Assembly (NCBI RefSeq): GCF_000525975.1
Contig: NZ_AODK01000022.1
Coordinates: 30,265 to 94,264, forward strand
Origin: Listeria rocourtiae FSL F6-920
GTDB lineage: Bacteria; Bacillota; Bacilli; Lactobacillales; Listeriaceae
DNA: 64,000 nucleotides
Direction: 5' to 3'
In this document: positions 49,316 to 59,831 of the stretch, piece after piece
Numbering within the stretch: position 1 is the stretch's first letter
How the letters are laid out: each line of letters starts with the position of its first letter
Position numbers and translations under genes: made by a program
The notes under the pieces: generated by a model
Database searches by the model: none
Told to the model about the DNA's origin: nothing
What the model saw: only the letters and a program-made list of their open reading frames with translations

Positions 49316-49690
49316 ATGATAGGGCTGGGTCGGAGGGCACACAGCGTAGATTTTTTAGAATTTCATGAATTAGCAGTGCAAGACGATTTGTTTCAAACCT
49401 ATCTGATACGTCACCTTGATGCGGATATAAGCTCTATACGGAAGAAAGAGCGTTACTTCACACGAGAACAAAAAGTCGTATATATGAAATCTGGTATCTT
49501 TGTTTGCGAAGAGAGCTCTCAAATTGGGAAACCAAGAGAATATATTTACGATATGAACAAAACCATTTTTTCATGTGAAGGAGGTGAGGTTGCTGAGTTT
49601 GACCGCAAAGACATTATCTGTCTGTTAGACCAGGCAAACCTACTGTCCAATTTTTATTTACTAATTGAAACAAATGAGTGCGCATCTTAA
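49316..49690 (+). CDS. Small unknown protein, possibly a truncated Crp/PrfA-type sensor domain
   Basis: 124 residues with no membrane segment. The stretch YFTREQKVVYMKSGIFVCEES faintly resembles the beta-roll of cyclic-nucleotide-binding regulators of the Crp/PrfA type. No helix-turn-helix follows, so if it is one, only the N-terminal part remains. No good ribosome site precedes the ATG at 49316 (a TTG at 49304 is also possible). The 236 bases after it have no clear gene. It may be a decayed regulator of the neighbouring surface-protein genes; unsure. Confidence 0.4.
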   Translation: MIGLGRRAHSVDFLEFHELAVQDDLFQTYLIRHLDADISSIRKKERYFTREQKVVYMKSGIFVCEESSQIGKPREYIYDMNKTIFSCEGGEVAEFDRKDIICLLDQANLLSNFYLLIETNECAS

Positions 49691-49926
49691 CTTTGCCACA
49701 TTGTGTTCCTCCCATCAAAGAATCCAGCGCTTTTTAAACGAGTTAAATCAATATAGTGACCCCGTTACATGTGGATGATGTCGGCGTGTATCGATTAAGC
49801 GACTGGAGTTGCTGTTCTATGAATACTGTACGAGCCAGACGAAATCAATGATAGCTTCGGGGATTAGTTAAAGAAGAGAGGAAGAAAAAAAGGGAAAAAA
49901 ATTTATTAAAGGATGGAAAATAAACA

Positions 49927-52870
49927 ATGAGAAAAAAAAGTATTAGCAACAATCACAGCGGCATCTATTGCCACATCAACAGTTATGTCACCAGTCAGTG
50001 TATTCGCACAGTCAGTGAAGCAAGCAGAAGGCACGGTGGATGTAGCGGAAGCCGAGGCGTATGATTACAGTAATGTATTAAAAAACACGGAATTTAAGAT
50101 TAACCCGGATAAGACAATCGATCATTGGGACATGGATTGGCTGCATAGAAATTATGGGACACTAACCTTAAATGATCCCAATGAGCTGTTTTTTACTAGT
50201 ACAAGCAGTGACGGCACAACTGTGTTTAAAAATACGTTTCGTACCATAGAGTCAAGTACTGGTGAACGGGGGTTTACGTATACTGGAGAAATAAATAGAA
50301 CAGGCACAGCTTATGCGACTAATGTATCTATGAAGCAAAAATTAGATAATCTCGACCCGATGCATGAGTATGAGTTGCGTTTGAAGGCGAAGGCGACTAA
50401 AGTTAGCGGAGAAACGCTAAAGAATAAAAAAAGGTGCGCGTCTTATTGTGAATTCTACTACTACTACTTATATACCTGATCCAGAGTTCCAAGAATACAA
50501 GATTCCCATGACTAAGTTATCCAATGAGATATCAATTAAGGCGGAATCAGCACTTATTAGTGACAATGTGAGGATGGAAGTAAGAGATGTGCGTCTCGTC
50601 GATGTAACAGAAGAAAATCGGGTTATAGATGAAGGTACCACAGATGTAAACGCGTTATTTAAAGATGATAATCCAGCGAACACGATAAAAGAAACGGTGA
50701 CCCAAGCAGACATCGATGCAGCGCAAGCGAAAGTAGATGCGATCAAAGGAAATCCAGACAAAACAGCGGAGCTCCAAGCACACGTGGATAAAGCCCAAGC
50801 AGAATTGGATGCTAAAACCCAAGTGGAAAAAGAAACCGTGGCTGAAAAAGCAGTGAATGAGTTATTTGAAGGCAATAATCCAGCGAACAAGATGAAAGAA
50901 ACGGTGACCCAAGCGGATATCGATGCAGCACAAGCGAAAGTAGATGCTGTCACAGACCCAGCGAAGAAAGCGGAACTCCAAGCCCATATCGATAAAGCGC
51001 AAGCAGAATTCGATGCGAAAAAGGAAGCCGAAGCAGCGGATAAGGAACAACAAGCTATGGCTGGTTTCTTAGTGAATCAGTTGTATCAAGATAATAATCC
51101 AGCAACCGATGCGATTAAAGCGACAACCAATCAAGCAACCATTGGTGAAGCGCAAGCGCAGATTGATAAGCTGTTACCAAGCGCCGTGAAGACAGATTTA
51201 CAAAACAAACTGAACCGCGCGCAAGAGTTGTTAAATGCGAAAAATACAGCGGAAGCAGACGCGCAAAAAGTAGTAAATGAGTTATTTGAAGGTAATAATC
51301 CAGCGAACAAGATGAAAGAAACGGTGACCCAAGCGGACATCGATGCAGCACAAGCGAAAGTAGACGATGTTACAGACCCAGCGAAGAAAGCAGAACTGCA
51401 AGCGCATGTGGATAAAGCGCAAGCGGAATTCGATGCGAAAAAAAGAAGCTGAGGTAGCGGCGGAAAAAACAGTGAATGAGTTATTTGAAGGAAGTAATCC
51501 AGCGAACAAGGTGAAAGAAACGGTGACCCAAGCGGACATCGATGCAGCACAAGCGAAAGTGGATGCTGTGACAGACCTCGCGAAGAAAGAGGAGCTCCAA
51601 GCACATGTGGATAAAGCGCAAGCAGAATTCGACGCTAAAAAAGAAGCCGAAGTAGTAGCGGAAAAAGCAGTGAATGAGCTGTTTGAAGGAAGTAATCCAG
51701 CGAACAAGGTGAAAGAAACGGTGACCCAAGCGGACATCGATGCAGCACAAGCGAAAGTGGATGCTGTGACAGACCTCGCGAAGAAAGAGGAGCTCCAAGC
51801 ACATGTGGATAAAGCACAAGCGGAATTTGATGCGGAAAAAAGAAGCCGAAGTCGCAGCGGAAAAAACAGTGAATGAGCTGTTTGAAGGAAATAATCCAGC
51901 GAACAAGGTGAAAGAAACCGTGAAGCAAACGGATATCGATGCAGCGCAAGCGAAAGTGGACGCTGTGACAAACCCGGCGAAAAAAGCAGAGCTACAGGCG
52001 CATGTGGATAAAGCGCAAGCAGAATTCGATGCGACACATGCCGTTATTGTAGCACCAAAGGTGCAGACTGTATCGAATAAAGATACTGTCGTGACAGGGA
52101 CAGGAACACCAGGCTATACAGCGGTTGTGACGATTGGTGGCACGACATATACAGGAATGATCGGAGCTAACGGCTCATTTTCTGTTACAATTCCAGCCCA
52201 AAAAGCGGATACTATCTTCACAGTAGTCCAAAATAACGGACTAAAAACAGGCCCAGCTACGACAGTAAAAGTAGTCAACTACATTCCAGATGTAGCCCCA
52301 ATCGTTGATAACGTAGCCGTATTCCAACAAGCAATCACCGGGAAAGTACCGGCAGGTACTTTATCGGTACGCTTAATCGTCAATGGTATCCCACAAAGAC
52401 TAGTAGCGCCAGACGCGCAAGGGAACTTCTCGTTCTATAGCCGTTTCATTTCCGATGGCACGGTTTCTAACTTACGTCTGAAAGAAGGCGATGTGGTCAC
52501 TGTCGATTATGGGAATCGAACACCTGCACATTTGGCGACAACCACCACAGTGAGTACTGCAACGAAGCCAATTTTGGATACAGTGTATGAAGCAACGGAT
52601 TACGTAAGTGGTTTAGTGCCAACCGGCACACAAGTGCTCCGTCTATCGATTAACGGTGTGCCACAACGGACCGTGACGCCACAAGAAAATATCGACGCTG
52701 TGACAGCGGGCGGTATTGCTTCCAATGGTCGCTTCAAAATTTACAGTCGTTTCTTCAAAGATGAAACAGGGGTGTCACGTAAATTGAAAGCGGGAGATAC
52801 TGTTACGGTGGATCTAGGTGTTCAAATTCCTGGAGACACAGGAACAACAGTCACGGTGGTCGCTAAATAA
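49927..52870 (+). CDS. Large secreted protein with seven Cry1Ac D-VI-type repeats and Ig-like C-terminus, frame broken four times
   Basis: 979 residues after repair. Order: signal peptide ending VFAQS, a lectin- or carbohydrate-binding-like N-terminal domain (residues about 45-240), and seven helical repeats of about 66 residues (VNELFEGNNPANK ... ETVTQADIDAAQAKVD). Two or three beta-sandwich domains follow (GTPGYTAVVTIGG, then twice a RLxVNGxPQR unit). No LPXTG, WxL or GW anchor is seen. The repeat is the one named after Cry1Ac domain VI and common in Listeria surface proteins; it does not imply insect toxicity. Breaks: A runs 49932-49939, 50426-50432, 51438-51444, 51836-51841, each one base too long. 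Confidence 0.85.
50853..52030. repeat. Tandem repeats of about 198 bases inside the repeat protein gene
   Basis: Units start near 50853, 51273, 51472, 51670 and 51869, with two more divergent units near 50648 and 51069. The units at 51472 and 51670 are almost identical, consistent with recent duplication and with size variation between strains. Confidence 0.85.
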
Positions 52871-52883
52871 GGCGACGCTTGCA

Positions 52884-52915
52884 CTCTTAACTGGCCTCGG
52901 CCAGTTAAGAGTTAC
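52884..52915 (+). terminator. Terminator after the repeat protein gene
   Basis: CTCTTAACTGGC and GCCAGTTAAGAG are perfect complements closing a CTCG loop; TTACTTTTC follows, a weak U-tract. Partial read-through into the exopolysaccharide operon is possible because no strong promoter is visible before 52951. Confidence 0.65.
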
Positions 52916-52950
52916 TTTTCAGAAATACTAAACATGGAGGTACAAAACGA

Positions 52951-53427
52951 ATGAGAAAAACAATGTTTCTTGCAATACTTGTTGCAATATCTTTGACAAT
53001 AGGTGCTTGTGGAAAGCCAATAGATGATGCTAAAACAGATACACCAAAATCTGAAACAGTAGTTGATGATTCCGGTGTGACGAAAAAAGTGGACGGTATG
53101 GCTATTGAAATTGTAGAAGTCATGACATTGGATAAGGCAAAGAAAACAGATGACACCATCATCAAAGTCCATCTCAAAGGCAAAAACAACAGTCCAGATC
53201 CACAAGCTTTGGATTCCATGTTGCTAACAGTTGAAAATAGTGAGGGTAAGCCATTGGAAATTTATCCATCAACAAGTATAGGTACAACGTTAGCACCAGG
53301 TACAGAAGCTGAAGGAGATGCTTTTTTTATCCTAAAAGGAGATGCACCATTAACGATTACTTATGAAAACCCCGAAACAAAATCAAAAGCAGTATGGTCG
53401 ATAAAGACAATCAAGGATGCGAGTTAA
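52951..53427 (+). CDS. Lipoprotein of DUF4352-like type
   Basis: 158 residues with lipoprotein signal and lipobox TIGAC (Cys near residue 20). A beta-sandwich domain follows, in which DDTIIKVHLKGKNNSPDPQ and APGTEAEGDAFF fit the DUF4352/telokin-like pattern. GGAGG lies ten bases before the ATG. It ends directly at the start of the chain-length gene, so it is probably part of the polysaccharide operon. Its role there is unknown. Confidence 0.75.
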   Translation: MRKTMFLAILVAISLTIGACGKPIDDAKTDTPKSETVVDDSGVTKKVDGMAIEIVEVMTLDKAKKTDDTIIKVHLKGKNNSPDPQALDSMLLTVENSEGKPLEIYPSTSIGTTLAPGTEAEGDAFFILKGDAPLTITYENPETKSKAVWSIKTIKDAS

Positions 53428-54144
53428 ATGGAAAAAACACTTGATATCAAACATATCAGCCACTTCTTAAAAAAATATTGGTATATTGTTGTCGCTACCT
53501 GCATCACAGGTATGATAGCAATGACCGTATATACCTCCTACTTTATTACACCGACTTACCAAGTGTCTGCGGACGTTCTTGTCAATCAACAACAAGAAGA
53601 GCATGTGACAGCTTCCGATGTGCAATCGAATCAGCAGTTCGTCAACACGTATTCTGTTATTTTAACGAGTAATCGTATTTTAGATCAAGTGAAAGATAAC
53701 TTAGATTTATCACAATCAGTAAAGCAATTAAAGCAACAAATTGTCGTGGAAAATATTAATAACTCGCAGGTTATTACTGTTAAAGTAACGGATGATGATC
53801 CTGAAGATGCTGCACGTATCGCGAATGAAGTGACAGCTGTATTCAAAGATGATATTAAGAATATCGTAGATCAACAAAATGTAACCATTCTTTCTGATGC
53901 GAACGCTGAGGACAACCAGGTTCCGATAGCCCCCAATAAGAAGTCAGCGCTTGCTCTGGGTGCATTTGTAGGATTAGTTTTAGGTGTCTTAGTATCTTTT
54001 CTACTTCAACTTTTCAATACAACAATCAAATCTGAAAAAGATATCGAAGCGATAACAGATATTCCAATTATGGGATCCATACAAAATGAACGGAAGAAGA
54101 AGGTGAAGCATCGTGCAAAAAGAACGCTCAAAGCTACTGATTAA
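53428..54144 (+). CDS. Polysaccharide chain-length regulator / kinase activator (EpsA/CapA/Wzz type)
   Basis: 238 residues. Two membrane segments (about 19-38 and 178-197) flank an extracellular Wzz domain (YQVSADVLVNQQQ ... VKVTDDDPEDAARIAN). The C-terminal cytoplasmic tail is basic and in this family activates the tyrosine kinase encoded next. The start follows the lipoprotein stop directly. The end overlaps the kinase gene by 32 bases. Confidence 0.9.
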   Translation: MEKTLDIKHISHFLKKYWYIVVATCITGMIAMTVYTSYFITPTYQVSADVLVNQQQEEHVTASDVQSNQQFVNTYSVILTSNRILDQVKDNLDLSQSVKQLKQQIVVENINNSQVITVKVTDDDPEDAARIANEVTAVFKDDIKNIVDQQNVTILSDANAEDNQVPIAPNKKSALALGAFVGLVLGVLVSFLLQLFNTTIKSEKDIEAITDIPIMGSIQNERKKKVKHRAKRTLKATD

Positions 54145-54781
54145 ACATCAAAAAGGTTCTAAAATCGCGGAGCAATTCCGAATGATTCGAACAAATATTG
54201 AATTTATCAGTAAAAAAAGAACGCTCAAAACAATCATGGTTACATCGACGAGACCGCAAGAAGGCAAGTCTACGATTATTGCTAATTTAGCGGATGTCAT
54301 GGGTCGACAAGAATTGAAAGTATTAATTATTGATGCAGATTTGCGGTTACCTTCCCAACACTATATTTTAGGTGTAGATAATTCCGTGGGGTTAACCGAT
54401 ATTTTAGAAGAAAGGGTTGTTCCAGAGGCAGTTATTCAAAACACGACGGTATTTAATGTAGATATCATTCCCGCAGGTCAAAGTCCACATAACCCTTCCG
54501 AACTACTTTCTAAGCGAGATTTAGCAGTGTTACTTGAGAGCGTCAAAAAAGAGTATGATTATATTCTAGTAGATGTGCCACCTGTGATCGTGGCAGATAC
54601 AACAATCATTGCTCAAGAAATGGACGGTATTATTATGATTGCTGAGGAAAATAAGACACCAAAACAAAAATTTCACAAAGCATTGACCGCGTTAAAAAGT
54701 ACGCATATACCAATTTTAGGTATCATTCTAAATAAAACGAAGCAAGATAAAAGTAGCAAATATTATTATTATAATAAGTAA
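54113..54781 (+). CDS. Bacterial tyrosine kinase (EpsB/CapB/CpsD type)
   Basis: 222 residues with a GTG start. Walker A variant STRPQEGKST near residue 45, Walker A' VLIIDADLR near 72, Walker B YILVDVPP near 150, and a C-terminal tyrosine cluster (four Tyr in a row) that is autophosphorylated. It controls polymer length together with the preceding membrane protein. The phosphatase (CpsB/YwqE-like) that normally resets this kinase is not seen in the window. Confidence 0.92.
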   Translation: MQKERSKLLIKHQKGSKIAEQFRMIRTNIEFISKKRTLKTIMVTSTRPQEGKSTIIANLADVMGRQELKVLIIDADLRLPSQHYILGVDNSVGLTDILEERVVPEAVIQNTTVFNVDIIPAGQSPHNPSELLSKRDLAVLLESVKKEYDYILVDVPPVIVADTTIIAQEMDGIIMIAEENKTPKQKFHKALTALKSTHIPILGIILNKTKQDKSSKYYYYNK

Positions 54782-54802
54782 ATTGGCAAAGGAGACCTTG
54801 AG

Positions 54803-55896
54803 ATGAAGAAGCAAATGAACGCACCAAATAGCGATGTTTTTGCTGAATTTTTATTACAACGCAAAATCAGAACGACCCTTTGCGAAGATGCGCAACCTAA
54901 AATTTATAAGAAAAAAAGTGCTTATCACAGGAGCTGGAGGTTCTATTGGCTCAGAAATATGTCGTCAGGTTTATGCATTAAATCCAGCAGAAATAATTTT
55001 AGTCGGTCACGGCGAAAATAGCATTTATTTGATTCAAAATGAGTTGCGGAACATGGCTAATAAAACTATCCAAATTACAGCAGAAATCCAAGAGATTCAA
55101 GATAAAAATGGAGTACGCCGATTGCTGGAGAAAATCAAACCCGATTTTGTATTCCATGCGGCAGCACACAAACACGTACCACTCATGCAAAACAATCCAC
55201 ATTCGGCAGTAGCGAACAACATTATCGGCACAAAAAAATGTTGCTAAAGCTGCTGGTGAAGTGGGTGTAGAAACATTCGTCCTTGTTTCAACCGATAAAG
55301 CGGTGGAACCACAAAATGTCATGGGGGCAAGCAAACGAATTGCAGAAATGATTGTCGCTCATTTAAACAATAAATATACAACAAACTATACAACGGTACG
55401 ATTCGGTAATGTACTAGCAAGTCGAGGTAGCGTTATCCCGCTGTTCTTGGAACAAATTGAAAAAGGAGGTCCACTCACGTTAACGGATGCTGAGATGACG
55501 CGTTATTTCATGACAATTGAAGAAGCGGCAAGTCTTGTCGTAAAGGCTGGAACGATGACAAGCGGTGGCGATATTTTTATTCTCAATATGGGAGATGCAG
55601 TGAAAATTAAAGACATTGCGCAACGATTGATTAGGATGTCAGAAAAGCCCAATATAAGGATTCAATACACAGGTATTCGTGAAGGAGAAAAGATTCATGA
55701 AGAGTTGCTGGAGGTAGATGAGCTTCTTCACATGGAAGAAACAGAAGAGATGTTTGTCGGTAAAGCGATTATGACACCAGAGTATCTAATAGATCGTCTA
55801 CTCATGAATTATGAAAAGTTTTCCAACGAAGCGCTAACGGTAGAGCTTTTAAAAATAGCCAATCGCAATGAAGTCAACATTCCAATGGAGGTATAG
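54803..55896 (+). CDS. UDP-sugar 4,6-dehydratase/epimerase (EpsC/CapD/PglF soluble core), frame broken twice
   Basis: 363 residues after repair. The NAD-binding TGAGGSIGSEICRQ follows a 35-residue N-terminal piece, and STDKAVEPQNVMGASKR and VRFGNVLASRGSV are typical of the FlaA1/CapD group. The multi-spanning N-terminal domain of long CapD/EpsC proteins is missing, so this is a short soluble form. It probably converts UDP-GlcNAc to a 4-keto-6-deoxy sugar for the aminotransferase at the end of the operon. Breaks at A runs 54911-54917 and 55232-55238 (seven read, six fit in both). Confidence 0.87.
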
Positions 55897-55898
55897 TT

Positions 55899-57236
55899 AT
55901 GTATTATAAAACAATACAAGAAAAAATAAATACGAAAAACTACACGGTAGGTATTATTGGACTTGGTTACGTCGGATTACCTTTGGCGATTGAATTTGCT
56001 GAATCTGGGTATAACGTTATCGGTTTTGACCTTCACGCAGGCAAGGTTAAGCAACTTGCGCAAGGGGAATCCTATATTATCGATATTACGAATCAAAAAC
56101 TAGCAACTGTCATGCAAAAAGAGCATTTCACACCAACGACTGATTTTTCCAAGCTAAGTGAAGTGGACGCGGTATGTATTTGTGTGCCGACACCACTTAC
56201 GAAATCGCAAGAACCCGATATGTCTTATATCATTGCGGCAGTCACGGAGATTAAACGATATATGAAACCAGGCATGCTTATCACATTGGAAAGTACAACC
56301 TATCCGGGAACGACAGAAGAGCTTATTCAAACGGAGATAGAAGCATTGGGTTACCAGGTTGGAGAAGACTTTTTTCTCTGCTTCTCACCAGAACGTGTCG
56401 ATCCAGGTAATAGAACATTTCAAACAAAAAATACACCGAAAGTACTGGGTGGTACGACACCAAATTGCTGTCAGTTAGGCGAGTCGTTGTATTCCAAAGT
56501 GATTGATCAAGTCTACGTTGTGAGTTCTACCAAAGTCGCTGAAATGAGCAAGCTACTCGAAAATACATTTCGCAGTATTAACATTGCATTTATTAATGAA
56601 ATGGCAATGTTATGTGAAGCGTTGGACATGGATATTTGGGAAGTTGTGGATGCCGCTGCAACGAAACCATTTGGCTTTATGAAGTTTACACCTGGTCCTG
56701 GGATTGGAGGACATTGTATCCCACTAGATCCGATGTATCTGTCATGGAAAGCAAAAGGAGCTAATTTCTTCAGCCGGTTTATTGAATTGGCACAAGAGAC
56801 AAATAAAAAAATGCCAGAGCAAGTTATTCACAAAGTAAGTCAAGCATTAAATACGGCGTACAAATCGATTCGTGGTTCGAAAGTGTTAGTACTAGGTATG
56901 GCTTACAAACCGGATATTGATGATGTACGAGAATCACCAGCGTTGGAAGTATACGATTTGTTGCAGAAGAATGGTGCGGATGTCTCGTATTATGATCCAC
57001 ACGTGCGTTTTTTCTACAATGAAGATGGGGCACCAGTGTATAGCGAGAAAGAAGCACGTTATAACGAGTATGATGCGGTTGTCATTTTGACGAATCACCG
57101 TATTTTCAATAAAACAGAGATTGTTACAAATGCGAACCTTATTATTGATACGCGAAACATGTTTAAAGGGGAAGATAGCGAGAAGGTTTATCGTATCGGT
57201 GCTGGCTTACCAGAACGCGTTACGATGATGCAATAG
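55899..57236 (+). CDS. Nucleotide-sugar 6-dehydrogenase (WbpA/WecC type)
   Basis: 445 residues: N-terminal Rossmann motif GIIGLGYVGLPLAIEFA, ESTTYPGTTEEL, and the catalytic cysteine in GPGIGGHCIPLDP. The C-terminal domain has LVLGMAYKPDIDDVRESPA. It oxidises a UDP-hexosamine (UDP-GlcNAc or UDP-ManNAc) to the uronic acid; the sequence is nearer to these than to UDP-glucose dehydrogenases. It starts two bases after the dehydratase stop. Confidence 0.92.
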   Translation: MYYKTIQEKINTKNYTVGIIGLGYVGLPLAIEFAESGYNVIGFDLHAGKVKQLAQGESYIIDITNQKLATVMQKEHFTPTTDFSKLSEVDAVCICVPTPLTKSQEPDMSYIIAAVTEIKRYMKPGMLITLESTTYPGTTEELIQTEIEALGYQVGEDFFLCFSPERVDPGNRTFQTKNTPKVLGGTTPNCCQLGESLYSKVIDQVYVVSSTKVAEMSKLLENTFRSINIAFINEMAMLCEALDMDIWEVVDAAATKPFGFMKFTPGPGIGGHCIPLDPMYLSWKAKGANFFSRFIELAQETNKKMPEQVIHKVSQALNTAYKSIRGSKVLVLGMAYKPDIDDVRESPALEVYDLLQKNGADVSYYDPHVRFFYNEDGAPVYSEKEARYNEYDAVVILTNHRIFNKTEIVTNANLIIDTRNMFKGEDSEKVYRIGAGLPERVTMMQ

Positions 57237-57239
57237 GAA

Positions 57240-58525
57240 ATGAAGAAAGTTTTTCAATCTCTCTTTTTAAAAAAATTTAACGAAAGTATTTACCGGGAAT
57301 GCCGTTGCTCAGCTTATTTTAGTAGGATTATCACCCATTCTGACACGCATTTTTACGCCAGAAGATTTTGGTATATTTGGAACGTACGCGAGTTTACTGG
57401 GCATTTTCTTAGTCATTTCTGCTTTTGCATATGAAAAGGCCATTCCAGTGGAGGACGATCGAGCCAATACACGCCATATCGTGTTGCTATGTATGGGTAT
57501 TTCGCTTGTGTGGTTTTTAAGTGGTTTGGTGCTATACGTGTCAACAGGATGGTCTGTATTTCAGTGGATGGGTGTATCTGTTTCCTATGTAGTACCAATT
57601 TTATTTGGAGTTGGTGTGTTTGCAGCTAGTATACAACAAATCTTGAGTTATTGGTCAATTCGGAATAATCAGTATGGTGCTATTTCTTTTGCAAAAATAG
57701 CACAGAGTAGCGTGAATGGCGTAGCGCAAATTGGGTTAGCGAGTACGCTAACGAAGACTGGGGTTGGACTTGTTACCGGTGATGTATTAGGACGTATAGC
57801 AGGTGCTACCAACTTATTTGTTCGATTTATGAAACAAGAAGGGTTTTCATGGCAACGTGGCAAGTTGCGATTATTGATGAAGAAGTATCGACGGTTTCCG
57901 CTGTTAGGAATGCCTTCTCTTGTATTAAATAATTTGGCGTTGCAGTTACCGACATTATTATTTGTTGTTTTTTTTCGGAGTTACTGAGAGTGGTCAATTC
58001 TCCTTGACGCAACGAATGGTTGGTATCCCAATTGCGATGATTACAACAGCAGTAGGGCAAGTATTTTATGGCAAGGCGAGCGAATTACAACGAGAAAATC
58101 CGCAGGCTCTGAAAAAAGTGTACTGGAAATTGACGAGTCGATTGTTTCTTATTTTTCTACTACCAATGGGGCTATTTGCCATTCTGTCCCCGATGCTATT
58201 TACTTGGGTGTTTGGGTCTAATTGGGTGATGGCAGGTGTGTATGCACAAATGCTTACACCGATGTTTTTTATTCAACTGGTTGTGCTTCCTGTGTCACAG
58301 ATTCTATATATTACTGGAAATCAGAGCTTGCAATTATTATGGGATAGTTCGCGTTTTGTATTGCTACTTGTAGGTTTTTTCTTCATCTATCACTTTCAAG
58401 TAGGTATGACAGCGGCGATTCTATTTTTTAGCATGACGATGACAGTAAGTTATGTTTTACTGTTTTTACTCGGTAACTGGGGGATTAGACGAAAGGATAC
58501 GATATATGCAAATCAAATGGAATAA
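57240..58525 (+). CDS. Wzx-type polysaccharide flippase, frame broken twice
   Basis: 427 residues after repair, around 12 membrane segments. LTRIFTPEDFGIFGTYAS in the first part is the Polysacc_synt (MOP superfamily) signature. It would flip the lipid-linked repeat unit to the outer face of the membrane. Breaks: A run 57269-57275 (seven read, six fit) and T run 57968-57975 (eight read, seven fit). The ribosome site is weak (AGGAA), so translation may be coupled to the gene before. The end overlaps the polymerase start by 20 bases. Confidence 0.85.
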
Positions 58526-59831
58526 AATTTTATTGATTACAGGTATAGCTTTTTATGTATATGGATTGAAATTAGCGTATACCGATTTTATCTCCCCAGC
58601 TTTTTCCTATTTTGGATTTATAAACCTTCATCCAAGTGCAATGGAACAATTTGTGTCGATTGTATTCGTTTTTATCCCACTGTTATGGTCCAATATGCAT
58701 GCTTATCGGCCATCACGAATTGTCTATTGGATTTTATATATGATGGTTTATGTTCCAGCGATGATTGTTCCGGACTATGTTCGAATCGATAATTTTGATG
58801 AGATTGTCATTCTAAAAGTGGTTTTGTTATTTTGTATGGCATTAATTTATATGACAGGAAGCTTCAGATTAATACCTGTTTACTACGTGAAGATGAAGAC
58901 GAATGTGATGCTATTTTTAACGGCCTTATTTTCGCTCTCGTTATGGGGAATTATCATTCAGACATTTGGGATCCATTTTAACTTTTCACAAGTGGATGAT
59001 GTGTATGATTTACGTGAAACATATCGTAGTCAGGTGAACAGAGTGTCAGGATATGCGATGAATTGGCAATCGAAAATTATCAATGCGCTACTCTTAGCGC
59101 TCGGTTTGGTGAATAAGAACAAGTTACTTATTTGTATCGGTGTATTGGGACAACTCTTTATCTTTTCTATCACTGGGCAAAAAAGTGTCGCTCTATCTAG
59201 TGTTTTTATTCTTATGATTATCTTTTGTTTGCGAAAAAATGGTCGTAATTTTGTCTTGTATTTTGTGTACGGGATTACAGCATTAGTCTTTCTGACAATG
59301 GCGTTGGATCTTATGATGAACAGTTCGGAGTTCACTTCGCTATTTATTCGGCGGATGTTAATTACACCAGGCCTCTTACTTAGCTATTACTTTGACTTCT
59401 TTTCGGTCAATCCACAGGTACATCTTTCGCACAGTATTTTAGAACCGTTTCTAACGTATCCGTATGATAAGTTGCCACCGTTTTTGATTGGCGAGCATTA
59501 TTTTGGGCGTGTGGATTTGGCTGCTAATGCCAATATTTGGGCAGATGGTTTTGCCAATTTTGGATATGCGGGAATTATTGGTTTCACCGTATTACTTGTT
59601 GGAATCTTGCATCTATACGATAGTATTTCAGCGAATCGGAATTTTATCGTGAGTGTCGCATTAATTGCGATGCCAGCCTGGAGTTTGGTTGATACGTCAT
59701 TAATTACGAGCTTGTTGACCCATGGGATATTCATTGCTTTCATTATTAATTACTTTTTAAAAACAGAAAGGAAGGTCGATTCGCTCTATGAAACAGATCA
59801 TCGTTTTAAGCTCCGTTCATCCTTGGAATGA
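58506..59831 (+). CDS. Wzy-type polysaccharide polymerase
   Basis: 441 residues with about 11 membrane segments and a large outer loop with several Arg (YDLRETYRSQVNRVSG), as in O-antigen polymerases. Sequence identity in this group is always low, so the call rests on topology and position between flippase and glycosyltransferases. Start at MQIKWNK (58506) inside the flippase end. The 3' end overlaps the next gene by 44 bases. Confidence 0.78.
   Translation: MQIKWNKILLITGIAFYVYGLKLAYTDFISPAFSYFGFINLHPSAMEQFVSIVFVFIPLLWSNMHAYRPSRIVYWILYMMVYVPAMIVPDYVRIDNFDEIVILKVVLLFCMALIYMTGSFRLIPVYYVKMKTNVMLFLTALFSLSLWGIIIQTFGIHFNFSQVDDVYDLRETYRSQVNRVSGYAMNWQSKIINALLLALGLVNKNKLLICIGVLGQLFIFSITGQKSVALSSVFILMIIFCLRKNGRNFVLYFVYGITALVFLTMALDLMMNSSEFTSLFIRRMLITPGLLLSYYFDFFSVNPQVHLSHSILEPFLTYPYDKLPPFLIGEHYFGRVDLAANANIWADGFANFGYAGIIGFTVLLVGILHLYDSISANRNFIVSVALIAMPAWSLVDTSLITSLLTHGIFIAFIINYFLKTERKVDSLYETDHRFKLRSSLE

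Noticed and set aside
50648..52030. CRISPR array or other spaced direct repeats
   Set aside because: Repeats are about 198 bases, adjacent, in frame and coding; there are no short repeats with unique spacers anywhere in the window and no cas genes.
50468..52037. Several long minus-strand frames opposite the repeat protein gene
   Set aside because: They are mirror images of a strongly biased repeat sequence in the coding strand; none has a ribosome site or a sensible protein composition.
49927..52870. Insecticidal toxin, because of the Cry1Ac-type repeat
   Set aside because: Only the small helical D-VI repeat is shared; none of the pore-forming or receptor domains of Cry toxins is present.
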